Shown in pieces: positions 1 through 11,317 of a stretch of DNA of 64,000 nucleotides (position 1 is its first letter; each line of letters begins with the position of its first letter). Below the pieces are notes generated by a model. The model searched no databases and had not been told where the DNA came from. It saw only the letters and a list, made by a program, of their open reading frames with translations. This DNA is from Diphasiastrum complanatum (taxonomy: Eukaryota; Streptophyta; Lycopodiopsida; Lycopodiales; Lycopodiaceae). A program made the translations under genes and the position numbers. The stretch is from the NCBI GenBank assembly GCA_029204225.1, contig CM055092.1, positions 41,878,016 through 41,942,015 of the forward strand. Direction: 5' to 3'.

Positions 1-348
1 AGGGTTCGTGGGATACCAGACACACAGGATGCCATTGCCAAAGCCACGAGATTTCTCGAGACCACCCTAGGACATATGACAGATGGGCTAGATACAGCTT
101 GGAGGACCACCAGGGATGCCTCTACACTCATTATCCGTTTCACTTCTCTAGAGAGTCGCCAAGATGCTTTGCGGTGCAGAGCTAAGCTTCGTGGCACTAC
201 TATCTATATGGATGACGACCTCACATATATCCAGGTAGAGGAGAGGCGTAAGGCCTTTCAGGCAGCCCGTGAATCTGGCAGACGAGTCATTTACCGAGAT
301 GGGCGAGTGCGCTTTCTTGATAGTGCACCTAGCAGATCCCAGCGCTAG
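1..348 (+). CDS. LINE ORF1 protein, C-terminal part (partial)
   Basis: This is the C-terminal 115 codons of a LINE ORF1 protein, open from the first base of the window to a TAG at 346..348. It starts with RVRGIPDT and contains the segments LIIRFTSLESR, IYMDDDLTYIQVEERRKA and RRVIYRDGRVRFLD. The same blocks recur at the C-terminus of the two other ORF1 copies here (4717..5688 and 8841..9813). The pattern resembles the RRM-like plus C-terminal domain of ORF1 RNA chaperones, which bind LINE RNA; that function is from family knowledge. ORF2 begins only 10 bases after the stop, so the two ORFs were probably translated from one mRNA. Confidence 0.75.
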   Translation, partial: RVRGIPDTQDAIAKATRFLETTLGHMTDGLDTAWRTTRDASTLIIRFTSLESRQDALRCRAKLRGTTIYMDDDLTYIQVEERRKAFQAARESGRRVIYRDGRVRFLDSAPSRSQR

Positions 349-357
349 GGATTTGGG

Positions 358-3300
358 GTGCCCGGGGGTGGGAGCACCCCGGGGCCCCATCCACACCACC
401 TTCGGATTGGAGTGTGGAACTGTGCTGGCATACACTCATCTTCTACGGCAGGGGACCTTGTTGATTTCATTACAGACAGGGATATATTATTCTTCATGGA
501 GACACACGAGAGCCTAGAGCGAGGACTTCCTTCTTTTTCTGGATATAGATGGGATTCAGTATTCCGACGGGAGACTAGATCTGCTAGTGGACGTGGTTGA
601 GGTAGGGTCGCCTGCTTGTACAGGGAGGCTCTTCACTCGAGTATTGACTTCATCCGCCATGACGAGCAGGCCCACTACACATGGACTCGCATTGTGGGTC
701 AGGATATTGGCTTGGATAGAGATCTTTTTATTGCGGCATGTTACTTTCCACCAGAGTCCTCGTCTTTTGCTGAGGGTATTGGTTCTCCATATCAGGACCT
801 CTCACCAGATATTATCAGATTTTCAAAGCGGGGGCATATTCTCCTCACAGGGGATTTTAATGCCCGGACATCTTCGCGACAAATAGAGTTCTTCGACACC
901 ACTGATCAGCTACGTGCTCGTGCCTTGGACAGTGATATGCTTGGAGTTACCAGGACCTTCGCGGATAGTTTTGGACCTACTACTTCATATGGTGAGCACT
1001 TATTGCAGTTTAGAGAGGCACATGAGCTAGCCACTTATAATGGCTTACCTTGCTGGCCACATTCAGACAGTTACACATGCCACCCTCACAGTGGAGGACA
1101 TAGTGTCGTTGACTATCTCATGGGGTCACCATCCTTTGTACCCACAGTTTCTGACTTCCACATTTTCCCCACCACCCTTTCTGATCACTCATTTCTCTCC
1201 TTCGATATCGGCCACCTCCCACCCAATCATCCATCTACACTACCCACGCTTACCTGAGCACCTACGTACACATTTGATCCCACTTACATGCCGCTATACT
1301 GGCAGTCCTTAGCTTCACTTTTTCACTCCTTTCCTCATGACAATCCAGTCAACACCCAGGCTGATTTCCTCACCACCTCTCTCCACACGGCTGCATCATT
1401 AACCCTCCTCAGTAACCCACTCACGCATCCATGCCCCACATCTGCTTTGATCTTCCCAACGCTCCTACCATCGTGCTCTCCGCCATAAGAAACGCTCCCA
1501 TGATGATTCTGAAGGGAAACGTCTCATTGACCTTCTTTTCAGCTCTTTTTCTGGCCCGAGTTCATTCCTCGCTCTCCACCACCTCTCTTGGAAGACCTCC
1601 ACATATGGAGTGATTATGCTACTAGCCTATACACGGTTCCTACCGACTCACCTATCGCCATATCTCCACGGCCACCTGAGTTCTCCTTTTTCACATCTGA
1701 CATGGTACTTGCAGCCATTAAGAAGCTGAAGTCCCACAAGGCCAGAGATATCGAAGACCTTGAATCTGAACTCCTTTCCCATGCCTCCGACTTACTCGCC
1801 CCCATTATAGCCACCCTTCTTAACTCTGCAGTTGTCTCTGGTTTTCCGTCCTCCTGGTGCACTAACATTATCCACCCCATCCACAAGAATGGTGACCCCA
1901 TGATTCGAGTAACTACCGCACCATCATGATTGGGCATGTCTTGGCGAAATTATATGGTACTATACTGCAGTCTGTTGTGAGCTCAGAGGCGGAGACTAGG
2001 AGACTACATGCCATGGGTCAGGCTGGTTTCCGAGCACATTATTCTACGGCAGATCACATCTTCACATTGCGAGCCTTGATTGAGGAGGCTGAGCACAGGA
2101 GAGAGAGGGTTTACTATTGTTTTGTGGACTTCAGGAAAGCCTTTGATTCAATTCCTTGCTCACTGCTCATTCAGAGACTCCGAGACCTCGGCTTCTCCAC
2201 CGACATTGTTCTTGCTGTGATGGCACTTTATGAGCGTGTCCTTGGTTGTTTCCGGCATAACAGTGGCATATCTGAGCACATCTGGAGCACTATTGGGGTG
2301 AAGCAGGGTTGTTCCCTCTCACCAGTCCTCTTTGGCTTGTATATTGATGAGTTGGAGAGAGTCATTACACAGGGTGGTGGTACTGGCTGCGGGCTTTGTG
2401 ACATCTTGATTGCTATCCTCCTTTATGCTGATGATGTGGTGTTGGTCTCACCGACCAGAGAGGGTCTACAGCGACAGTTGGATTGCTTGCATGAGTTTTG
2501 CACCAGATGGGGCCTAGGGGTGAACATTGGGAAGACCAAGGTTATGGTCTTCAACACTTCGAGGGCATTCATGCAGCGACAAGAGCTTACTTTGGGCGGG
2601 CAGATTCTGGAGGTGGTCCCTTCCTACACATACTTGGGGGTCCTTTTCTTAGGTCCTACTTTTAGCATGAGACAGGCCGCTACCACTCGACTAGGGAAAG
2701 GACATGCCTCCCTTGTTCAGCTAGAGCAATTTTGCTTCCGAAGTCTATCCAGCATGCTCGCAGTAAGCGTCACCTCTTCGATACCATTGTTACCCCCACG
2801 GCTTTATATGCGGCGGAGACATGGTGTGTAGGTCTCCCTTCTTCACACTGGGCCAGTCTCTCACGATTACAGACCACCATGCTAGCTCGGTTGATTCGAG
2901 CGAAGCCTTCTGTTCCACATGAGATTCTCCTGGCCGAGTTTGCAGTTCCACCTATACAGATCGAGGCAGTTCTTCAGCTTATCACCTATATACAGAGGAT
3001 ACAGGCGTTACCAAAGATAGACAGGCGATACATACAGGTTGCACTATCCTCCTCACAGCGTCTTCACGATCAGGGCTACAGGCTATCATGGTTCTCTCAA
3101 GCCTCTCACCTCCTACTTGTATCATTTGGCATCTCCATCACAGAGCTCCCCTCCGGCACACATCAGTATATTAGACGCTTCCTTTAAAGCACATATCTAG
3201 AGCAGACTTGGCGTAACCAGTCAGGGGTTAAGCCAGCTTTCTACCGGACTCATTTCTTGGAGCTAGATGCATCAGGGACCCCGGTCATGCCGCGCTACTT

Positions 3301-3967
3301 GGACTCGGGATTGTCACATTGCCTCAGATTCACATTGGGACAACTTAGGGTGTCCTCTCATCAGCTAGCTATTGAGACTGGGAGGTTCTACGGTATTCCT
3401 AGAGAGGAGCGGATTTGCCAGTTCTGCTCTCTAGGTGAGTTTGAGTTTGAGGAGCACTTTATATTTAGGTGCCCTGCATATTATGAGATTAGAGGGCAAT
3501 ATCATTGCCTGTTCCGAGAGATGCCTACCACTCTACGCTCTCTCATAGCTTATGAGGACCCACGGTGTGTCGCTCTGATGGTACACGAGATGTCCAAACT
3601 ACGGAGAGATTTATACGAGACACCCCAGCATTTTACCTCATGGCCATTGATTACTTCGTTCTTTACTAGACGGAGATCGCGTGATTTAGTACCTGAGGAT
3701 GAGGATTATGATGAGGATGACGACGAGGATATTGGCCGCTCTCATGCTCATAGAGATCAGAGACAGTGTACCTCCCACCATCATGTTACCACCAGGATTC
3801 CTAGACATTCTACGCAGGGGCGTACTACTACTACTACACATGCACGTACTCATGCTCACAGACGCCGCCGGCAGGCTCCAGTGCTTTCCCATTCTGTGGC
3901 TCGCAATACATCTTTTTACAGCAGCAGCAGCAGCACAGCCTTGACATCTTACCCTAGATACATATGA
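358..3967 (+). pseudogene. LINE ORF2 relic: endonuclease, reverse transcriptase, C-terminal zinc motif
   Basis: The endonuclease part (358..1257) shows VWNCAGI, the catalytic-type GDFNAR, HSVVDYLMGSPS and the terminal SDHSF motif, broken by an in-frame TGA at 598..600. The RT part (about 1588..3187) shows FVDFRKAFDSI at 2121, GVKQGCSLSP and the catalytic YADD at 2424..2435. The C-terminal part (3257..3967) carries a Cys/His motif (CQFCSLGEFEFEEHF followed by RCP) and an acidic tail. At least three frame changes (around 1258-1588, 1926 and 2732-2831) plus the nonsense codon make it a pseudogene. The RT signature differs from that of common plant L1 elements, which usually have RQGDPLSP. Confidence 0.85.
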
Positions 3968-4037
3968 TTATTATTATGCGCATTCTCGCATACGTGTCTA
4001 TTTTAGTTTGCAGTAGATCTTTTCTTTATTACAATTT

Positions 4038-4113
4038 GGAGACGTTTTTATACGCTCCCATGGTTACCACATACATGACATGTACTTCATTAGTCTTATA
4101 TGCCTTTTGGCAT
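4038..4113 (+). other. LINE copy A 3'-terminal hairpin pair
   Basis: The first hairpin is at 4038..4058 (GGAG, bulged A, CG paired with CGCTCC). The second is at 4100..4113 (ATGCC, loop TTTT, GGCAT). It is followed by GGAAAAGACATTAATAAAGC and the TTTC tail. The same two-hairpin layout appears at four other places in this window. In LINEs with stringent 3'-end recognition the partner RT reads such a hairpin; that role here is inferred. Confidence 0.55.
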
Positions 4114-4154
4114 GGAAAAGACATTAATAAAGCTTTCTTTCTTTCTTTCTTTCT

Positions 4155-4485
4155 ACACATGCCCGTGCTACTACACATGCCCATGCTCGTACTCATAGAC
4201 GACGCCATTAGGCTCCAGTGCCTTCTAGTGCTACGGCTCGCATTACATCTTTCTACAGCATCAGCACAGCAGCAGCAGTTTCAGCACAGTCCTTACAGCT
4301 TGACATGGATACATATAGGACTATTATGCGCACATACTCTCGCATACGTATCTGTTTTAATTTGTACTAGATGTTTTTCTTTTTGCAGTTTTGGAGACGT
4401 TTTTATACGCTCCCATGGTTACCACATACTTGACATGTACTTCATTAGTCTTATATGCCTTTGGCATGGAAAAGGCATTAATAAA

Positions 4486-4525
<40 letters not shown>
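4155..4525 (+). mobile_element. LINE 3'-end fragment A' with (TC)n tail
   Basis: This stretch repeats about 320 bases of the copy A 3' end (compare 3836..4140): the acidic-tail region, the GACGTTTTTATACG hairpin, the GCC/GGC hairpin at 4455..4467 and AATAAAGCTTTC, ending in about 18 TC units (4490..4525). It starts directly after the TTTC tail of copy A. It is either a strongly 5'-truncated LINE insertion or a local duplication. The two copies differ at scattered bases, so they are not recent duplicates. Confidence 0.7.
4393..4467 (+). other. LINE fragment A' 3'-terminal hairpin pair
   Basis: The hairpins are at 4393..4413 (GGAG-A-CG with CGCTCC) and 4455..4467 (ATGCC, loop TTT, GGCAT). They occupy the same relative position as in the neighbouring copies, just upstream of AATAAAGC and the TC tail. 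Confidence 0.5.
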
Positions 4526-4527
<2 letters not shown>

Positions 4528-4716
4528 GCGGATCTCCATGGCCTAGCAATGGCTGTCCTCCATCGCACCTAGTCCATCTGTTGGCGGATCTGCTGGCCTC
4601 CATTGCATGCACCTGTCCTCCATCGCTGATCTGCTGGCTCCCTGATCTGCTGGCTCCATCGCTATCTTCCATCGCACCTTGCTGTCCCTCATCGCTGATC
4701 TGCTGGATCCCTCATA

Positions 4717-5688
4717 ATGCCACGTCGCAAAGTAGTCGTTGACACCACTTTTGAACCATCCTCTGTCTCCAACAATGCTTCAACATCTTCCTTACAACCA
4801 GATCCACCTACCCCTCCTCCTTCTATGACTGTTGCGGTTCCTATCTCTCCATCAAACCCTATTCTTCACAATAGTGAAGCTACTGTAGCTATTCCCTTGA
4901 CTCCAAACACTCCAGAAGCACCTGTTTCTCTCCCTCCATATGCATTGGTCAAACTTCTTCGGGATGATCAACTCCGTCTATTTGAATACCTCAACAATCA
5001 CAGAGAGCAACTGGCTTCTCATGATTCCCTACTTCTAGTGGTGCAATCGCATCTTCAGAAGTTGGATACTTCCATTCAAGAACTCAAGAACGAAGTTACA
5101 GTTATAAAAAGTGAAGCCTCTTCCCAAATCGCTACTTCGGCAAAAATCCAGCAACTCGAAAATCAGGTGGAACAACACCATACGGTTGTCCAGTCATGGG
5201 CAGGTGTGCTTAAAGGTTCGTCTCCAATAATCTCTCCACCTCCGCCTTCACCTTCGCTTATCTCAGCCACGTTCACTGAGAGTCGTCTGCGAGAGCATAA
5301 AGCTCTCAATGTTCGTGTTAGAGGTATTCCAAACTCTCAAAATGTTGTTGCAGAAGCTGAGAAATTTTTGGAAGGAGATCTTCAGCACCATAGCAAAGGA
5401 ATGGAAACTGCCTGGCGACCTAAGAAGGACCTGGATACTCTTGTCATCCGCTTCACATCTGTGTCCCACCGGCGTGAAGTTTCTGGGAAGAGATTCAAAC
5501 TGCGGGAAACCAAAATCTACCTGGACGAAGATCTTACCTTCATCCAAGTTCAAGAACGTAAGAAGGCAAGACAAGAAGCTCTATCAACTGGCAAACGGCT
5601 TATCTATCGTGATGGTATTATCAGACTGGTAGATCGAAAGCCTATAGTTAATGATAATTCTGAGATAGAATTTGAGATAAAGAAATGA
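4717..5688 (+). CDS. LINE ORF1 protein (complete, 323 codons)
   Basis: This is the only intact ORF1 in the window. After a basic start (MPRRKVVV) comes a Pro/Ser/Thr-rich N-terminal third, then a predicted coiled coil around residues 100-160 (HDSLLLVVQSHLQKLDTSIQ and IQQLENQVEQHHTVVQSWAG), then the RRM-like/C-terminal part from ALNVRVRGIP to KRLIYRDGIIRLVDRK, matching the ORF1 fragment at the window start. Such proteins form trimers through the coiled coil and coat LINE RNA (family knowledge). The ATG follows the leader directly and agrees with the basic starts of copies B and D. No ORF2 follows, so movement would need a partner in trans. Confidence 0.8.
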   Translation: MPRRKVVVDTTFEPSSVSNNASTSSLQPDPPTPPPSMTVAVPISPSNPILHNSEATVAIPLTPNTPEAPVSLPPYALVKLLRDDQLRLFEYLNNHREQLASHDSLLLVVQSHLQKLDTSIQELKNEVTVIKSEASSQIATSAKIQQLENQVEQHHTVVQSWAGVLKGSSPIISPPPPSPSLISATFTESRLREHKALNVRVRGIPNSQNVVAEAEKFLEGDLQHHSKGMETAWRPKKDLDTLVIRFTSVSHRREVSGKRFKLRETKIYLDEDLTFIQVQERKKARQEALSTGKRLIYRDGIIRLVDRKPIVNDNSEIEFEIKK

Positions 5689-5783
5689 AGAGATGTCCAG
5701 TTGAAGATGTAAATGGTCTACATACCATATAATCCTGGCTATATGACTCTCTTCCTAGTTAGATAGTTTGTTTTTTCTGCTTT

Positions 5784-5850
5784 GACGGCACTGATCCGTC
5801 TTGTGTCCAACTTAGTTGATGTACTTGTTCGTCTTATACGCCTTTGGCAT
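5784..5850 (+). other. LINE copy B 3'-terminal hairpin pair
   Basis: The hairpins are at 5784..5800 (GACGG, 7-base loop, CCGTC) and 5838..5850 (ACGCC, loop TTT, GGCAT, with the outermost pairs weakened). The spacing to AATAAAGC is the same as in the other copies. Confidence 0.5.
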
Positions 5851-5872
5851 GGAAAAGACCTTAATAAAGCTT

Positions 5873-8312
<2,440 letters not shown>

Positions 8313-8529
8313 ATCTTCATACGCCTCCCACCAGCCTACATCACGACCCACTACTACCATCACTCATTACTTTCAGCTTGCTCGTAGCTAGTTTCCTCCG
8401 CGGAGCAGGTGGTTAAGCTCTTGCTTTGTACCCTCACCAGCTGGTGGTCAAGCTTGGATACTTTTTCTCTTAGAGACAGAGAGATCGATATTTTAGTTTT
8501 AGTTTTACTGTCTTTTCATTGGTAAATAA

Positions 8530-8593
8530 GTCCTTATGCGGACAATGCTTCTCACATTTTGTACTCTCTTTTGTCTTATGTGCCCCTGGGCAC
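8530..8593 (+). other. LINE copy C 3'-terminal hairpin pair with compensatory change
   Basis: The hairpins are at 8530..8543 (GTCC, loop TTATGC, GGAC) and 8580..8593 (GTGCC, loop CCTG, GGCAC). The outer pair of the second stem is G-C here, but A-T in copies A, A' and D (ATGCC/GGCAT). Both sides of the stem changed together, which supports a real structure. Confidence 0.55.
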
Positions 8594-8840
8594 CAAAAGA
8601 CGTTAATAATAATAATTCTAATTCTAATTCTCTCTCTCTCTCGCGTTGGCCCTGCCTCCATCGCTAGGCTATTCCCCATGCCTCCATCGCTGACTATTCC
8701 ATAGCCCGCTAATGGCTCGCCTTGCACCTGAATCTGACTGCAGGTTAGCCTCCACGCACTGATCCGTGCATTGGCGCCTTTTCTTGCGCCCTGATCCTGC
8801 TACCTCCACGCTCAAATTTCCACAAGTTGCACATGTTTGA

Positions 8841-9813
8841 ATGGCCAAGAAAGGTAACACCAAGGGGGGCCTTCGGCTCCCTCCCCACGCACCTCTGCCT
8901 GCACAGACAGCTGAGTAGACAGTAGCACTGCTTGAGCAACCAGCAGGGATGCTTGTGGATTTTCCTCCTACATCCACCCCAGATCTGCCTACAGCCATAC
9001 CTATCTCCCCTTCAAACCCTATTATGGATCTTAATGAACCCTATTTTGGATCTTATGAACCCAATATTGCTCTTCCTTTAACCCCCAATCACGATCACGA
9101 TTCGATGCCTCCATCACTCTCTTCAATGGTCTTTGCACTAAGTGCATATAGTGTAAGGCTATTCCAGCTTCTTGCCAACCACCGAAAAGAGATGGACTCC
9201 CATCAAGAAATGATTTTATCTATGCAATCACACCTTCAATGGACAGACGCATCAATTGAAGGACTCAGACGAGAAATTAAGACCATCAAATGTGCAGCAT
9301 CCTCCCAAGCAGCTACGTCAAATACGATCCAACAACTCGAAAACAAAGTGGAGCAGCACCATACAGTTGTCCAGTCTTGGGCAGAGGTTCTCAAAGGTCC
9401 AGGTAAAGTGGATGCTCCAGTTTCCTTCATCTCCGCTACACTTACGGAGAGCAAAAGGCTCTTAATGTTCGTGTTAGAGGCATCCCGGATTCCAAGGATG
9501 CTCCTAAGGAAGACAAGGAATTTTTGGAACTAATTTGCAGCACCATAGCAATGGTTTGGTCTCAGCTTGGCGTACCAAGAAAGATGCTAGCACTCTTGTC
9601 CTATGCTTCACTTCGTTGGAGTCTAGGTGTGAGGTACTATGTCAGAGACATAAGCTAAAAGATACCAGGATCTTCATTGACGAAGATCTCACATTTGAAG
9701 TTGTGGAAAGAAAAAAGGCCCTGCAGAATGCAAAGGATACAGGGAGACGCTTAATATATAGAGACGACAATATCCGTTTTGTTGACGCTAAACCTTTAGT
9801 TGAAACTAAATAG
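8841..9813 (+). pseudogene. LINE ORF1 relic
   Basis: It is homologous to the intact ORF1 of copy B: basic start (MAKKGNTKGG), Pro-rich segment, coiled coil (IQQLENKVEQHHTVVQSWAE) and a C-terminal part (VLCFTSLESR, IFIDEDLTFEVVERKKALQ, RRLIYRDDNIRFVD). It is broken by a stop near 8913, a frameshift near 9450 and another near 9535. Confidence 0.75.
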
Positions 9814-9965
9814 ATAATTGTCATAATGATATCTGGGATTAATCAAAGTTAGAGTTAGAGTTAGAAAATTGAAGAGATGTCCAGTTGAACCTATAAATGG
9901 TCTACGTACCATACAATCCTGGCCATTAATCTCTTCTTAGTTAGATTTGTTTACTGATGTTGATT

Positions 9966-10033
9966 GACGGCATCGATCCGTCTGATTTCCGTTTCTTTTG
10001 ATGTGTTGTTCGGTCTTATATGCCCTATGGCAT
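9966..10033 (+). other. LINE copy D 3'-terminal hairpin pair
   Basis: The hairpins are at 9966..9982 (GACGG, loop CATCGAT, CCGTC) and 10020..10033 (ATGCC, loop CTAT, GGCAT). They sit at the same place relative to the AATAAAGC terminus as in copy B; the loops differ while the stems are kept. Confidence 0.5.
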
Positions 10034-10060
10034 GGAAAAGACGTTAAATAAAGCTTTCTT

Positions 10061-10957
10061 CTACCAAATCATATTCTTTTCTGCAAGAACACTACGCTCC
10101 CACCAAAGCAATAGAATCCTATGTGGCTTCAAGTTTGAGCATGTACTACAAGACTTTCAAGCATTGAAGACCGAGCTGCATGTTGTTCAAGTCGAGATGG
10201 CCACCCAAAGAGGTCAACACCACGTTGCAAAGGGAGGCGGACACACTGAGACAAGAGCTCAAAATCCAACCACTCTTAGCTATACCGAAAGCAAATCACA
10301 AATTCAAAGAACTGGAAGACCAAATCGAAAAGCATAAGGAAGAGGCCAAGACCTAGGCTTCTTTATTCAGAAAAGCTGAAGGTAGCTCTACTCAAATGTC
10401 CAATGTTATTTGAGCTATTATTTCTAAAGAAAAATTACAAGATGTCAATGCTCTTAATGTTCAAGTTTGGGGTGTTCCTGACACTTGAGATGCTATGAAA
10501 GAAGCCAAATCTTTTTTAGAGACTACATGGATCTCTCTTCGGACATTCTCCTCTACTTCGAGCATGGTTATATACTTCTTGTCGAGGGTATCCATGCCAG
10601 GACAGCTTCTTAACAAACAAAGTTTCATGCAGTCACTAATGACCCTTTGAGGATACATGCCTTGATAGTGTGGACACTGGGTTTGACAGGATATTTGCAG
10701 ATGTTGGTGGCCTAGTTTCAACATGTGGTGAGTATTTTCTTCTGCTAGGCAAGGCTCATGAGCCTGCCATTTTTAGTGGTTTGTTTTGCTAGCCAAGTTT
10801 TGGTGACTCTACTTGCCACTCTCATAGAGGTGGCTACAGTGTCATGGACTATCTCATGGGGAAACCATCTCTCACACCCTTTCTATCTAATTTCATTGTT
10901 TCTCGCACCACATTATCTGATCATTCCTTTCTTTCCATCCATTTGAGCTCAACGTAA
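10061..10957 (+). pseudogene. Old LINE relic (ORF1 and endonuclease pieces)
   Basis: These are degenerate pieces in LINE order: coiled-coil-like sequence (10080..10340), an ORF1 block reading LNVQVWGVPDT near 10450, and an endonuclease end near 10660..10957 with CGEYFLLLGKAHEPA, GGYSVMDYLMGKPSL and SDHSFLS, alike to 960..1230 of copy A. Stops and frameshifts are frequent. It is an older insertion than copies A to D. Confidence 0.65.
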
Positions 10958-11227
10958 TGTCTTTCTCCATCTAATCCCTCCCCAATGGCACATGCTCGTA
11001 ATTCCATCATCAATACACCAAATGACAACAACAAATATAATATGTCAATCAACAACTTTCCATAAGGCTAGCACATTAGCAATAACACGTTGATGGCATG
11101 TGCACATGGAAGAGTCTTGTATAATAGTAAAAAATATGAGCAAAGCGATAATTCTTGATACTTCGAAGAGTTTGCCTTCATCATTCTACAAATTCAAAGA
11201 ACATTGCATCAAACAAGGGGAACTAAC
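10958..11227. other. Intronic sequence, nothing recognised
   Basis: This is ECM29 intron 3 sequence between the LINE array and exon 3. It is AT-rich and no exon, repeat boundary or motif was recognised. Confidence 0.4.
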
Positions 11228-11317
11228 CTTGGAAACAAGTCGGAGAAACAAATCTTGATGTTGAGCTTGATATGATGATAAGTCGCATAGCATATCTGGA
11301 ATAACTTCTTCTCTTTC
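11228..11317 (-). CDS. ECM29: ECM29 exon 3
   Basis: Thirty codons in phase 0. The acceptor is TTTTGTTAG before GAAAGAGAAG; the donor is AAG/GTTAGT. The peptide EREEVIPDMLCDLSSYQAQ and following LFLRLVSK fits the family block around YQHQEIxLRI that follows the AFER segment of exon 2. The ORF that covers it in another frame is a shadow. Confidence 0.85.

Larger units (their letters stand above)
1..4154 (+). mobile_element. LINE copy A (non-LTR retrotransposon, left end outside window)
   Basis: The order of parts is the ORF1 C-terminus (1..348), a decayed ORF2 with AP-type endonuclease, reverse transcriptase and a C-terminal Cys/His motif (358..3967), then a 3' UTR ending in AATAAAGCTTTC followed by about four TTTC units. 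The 3' UTR carries two short hairpins shared with the other LINE copies in this window. ORF2 has a premature stop and several frameshifts, so this copy cannot move itself. It lies in intron 3 of ECM29, antisense to that gene. The 5' end is outside the window. Confidence 0.9.
8643..10060 (+). mobile_element. LINE copy D, ORF1-only (non-autonomous)
   Basis: The 5' leader (8643..8840) has CTCCATCGCT repeats as in copy B. A broken ORF1 (8841..9813) is followed by the same 3' UTR core as copy B (GAGATGTCCAGTTGAA, then TAAATGGTCTAC), both hairpins, and GACGTTAAATAAAGCTTTCTTC. It begins exactly at the TC tail of copy C. There is no ORF2. It has no long TC tail of its own. Confidence 0.75.

Noticed and set aside
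4357-4672. Minus-strand ORFs ending or starting in Arg-Glu runs
   Set aside because: They are by-products of the TC tail at 4490..4525 and the leader repeats of copy B.
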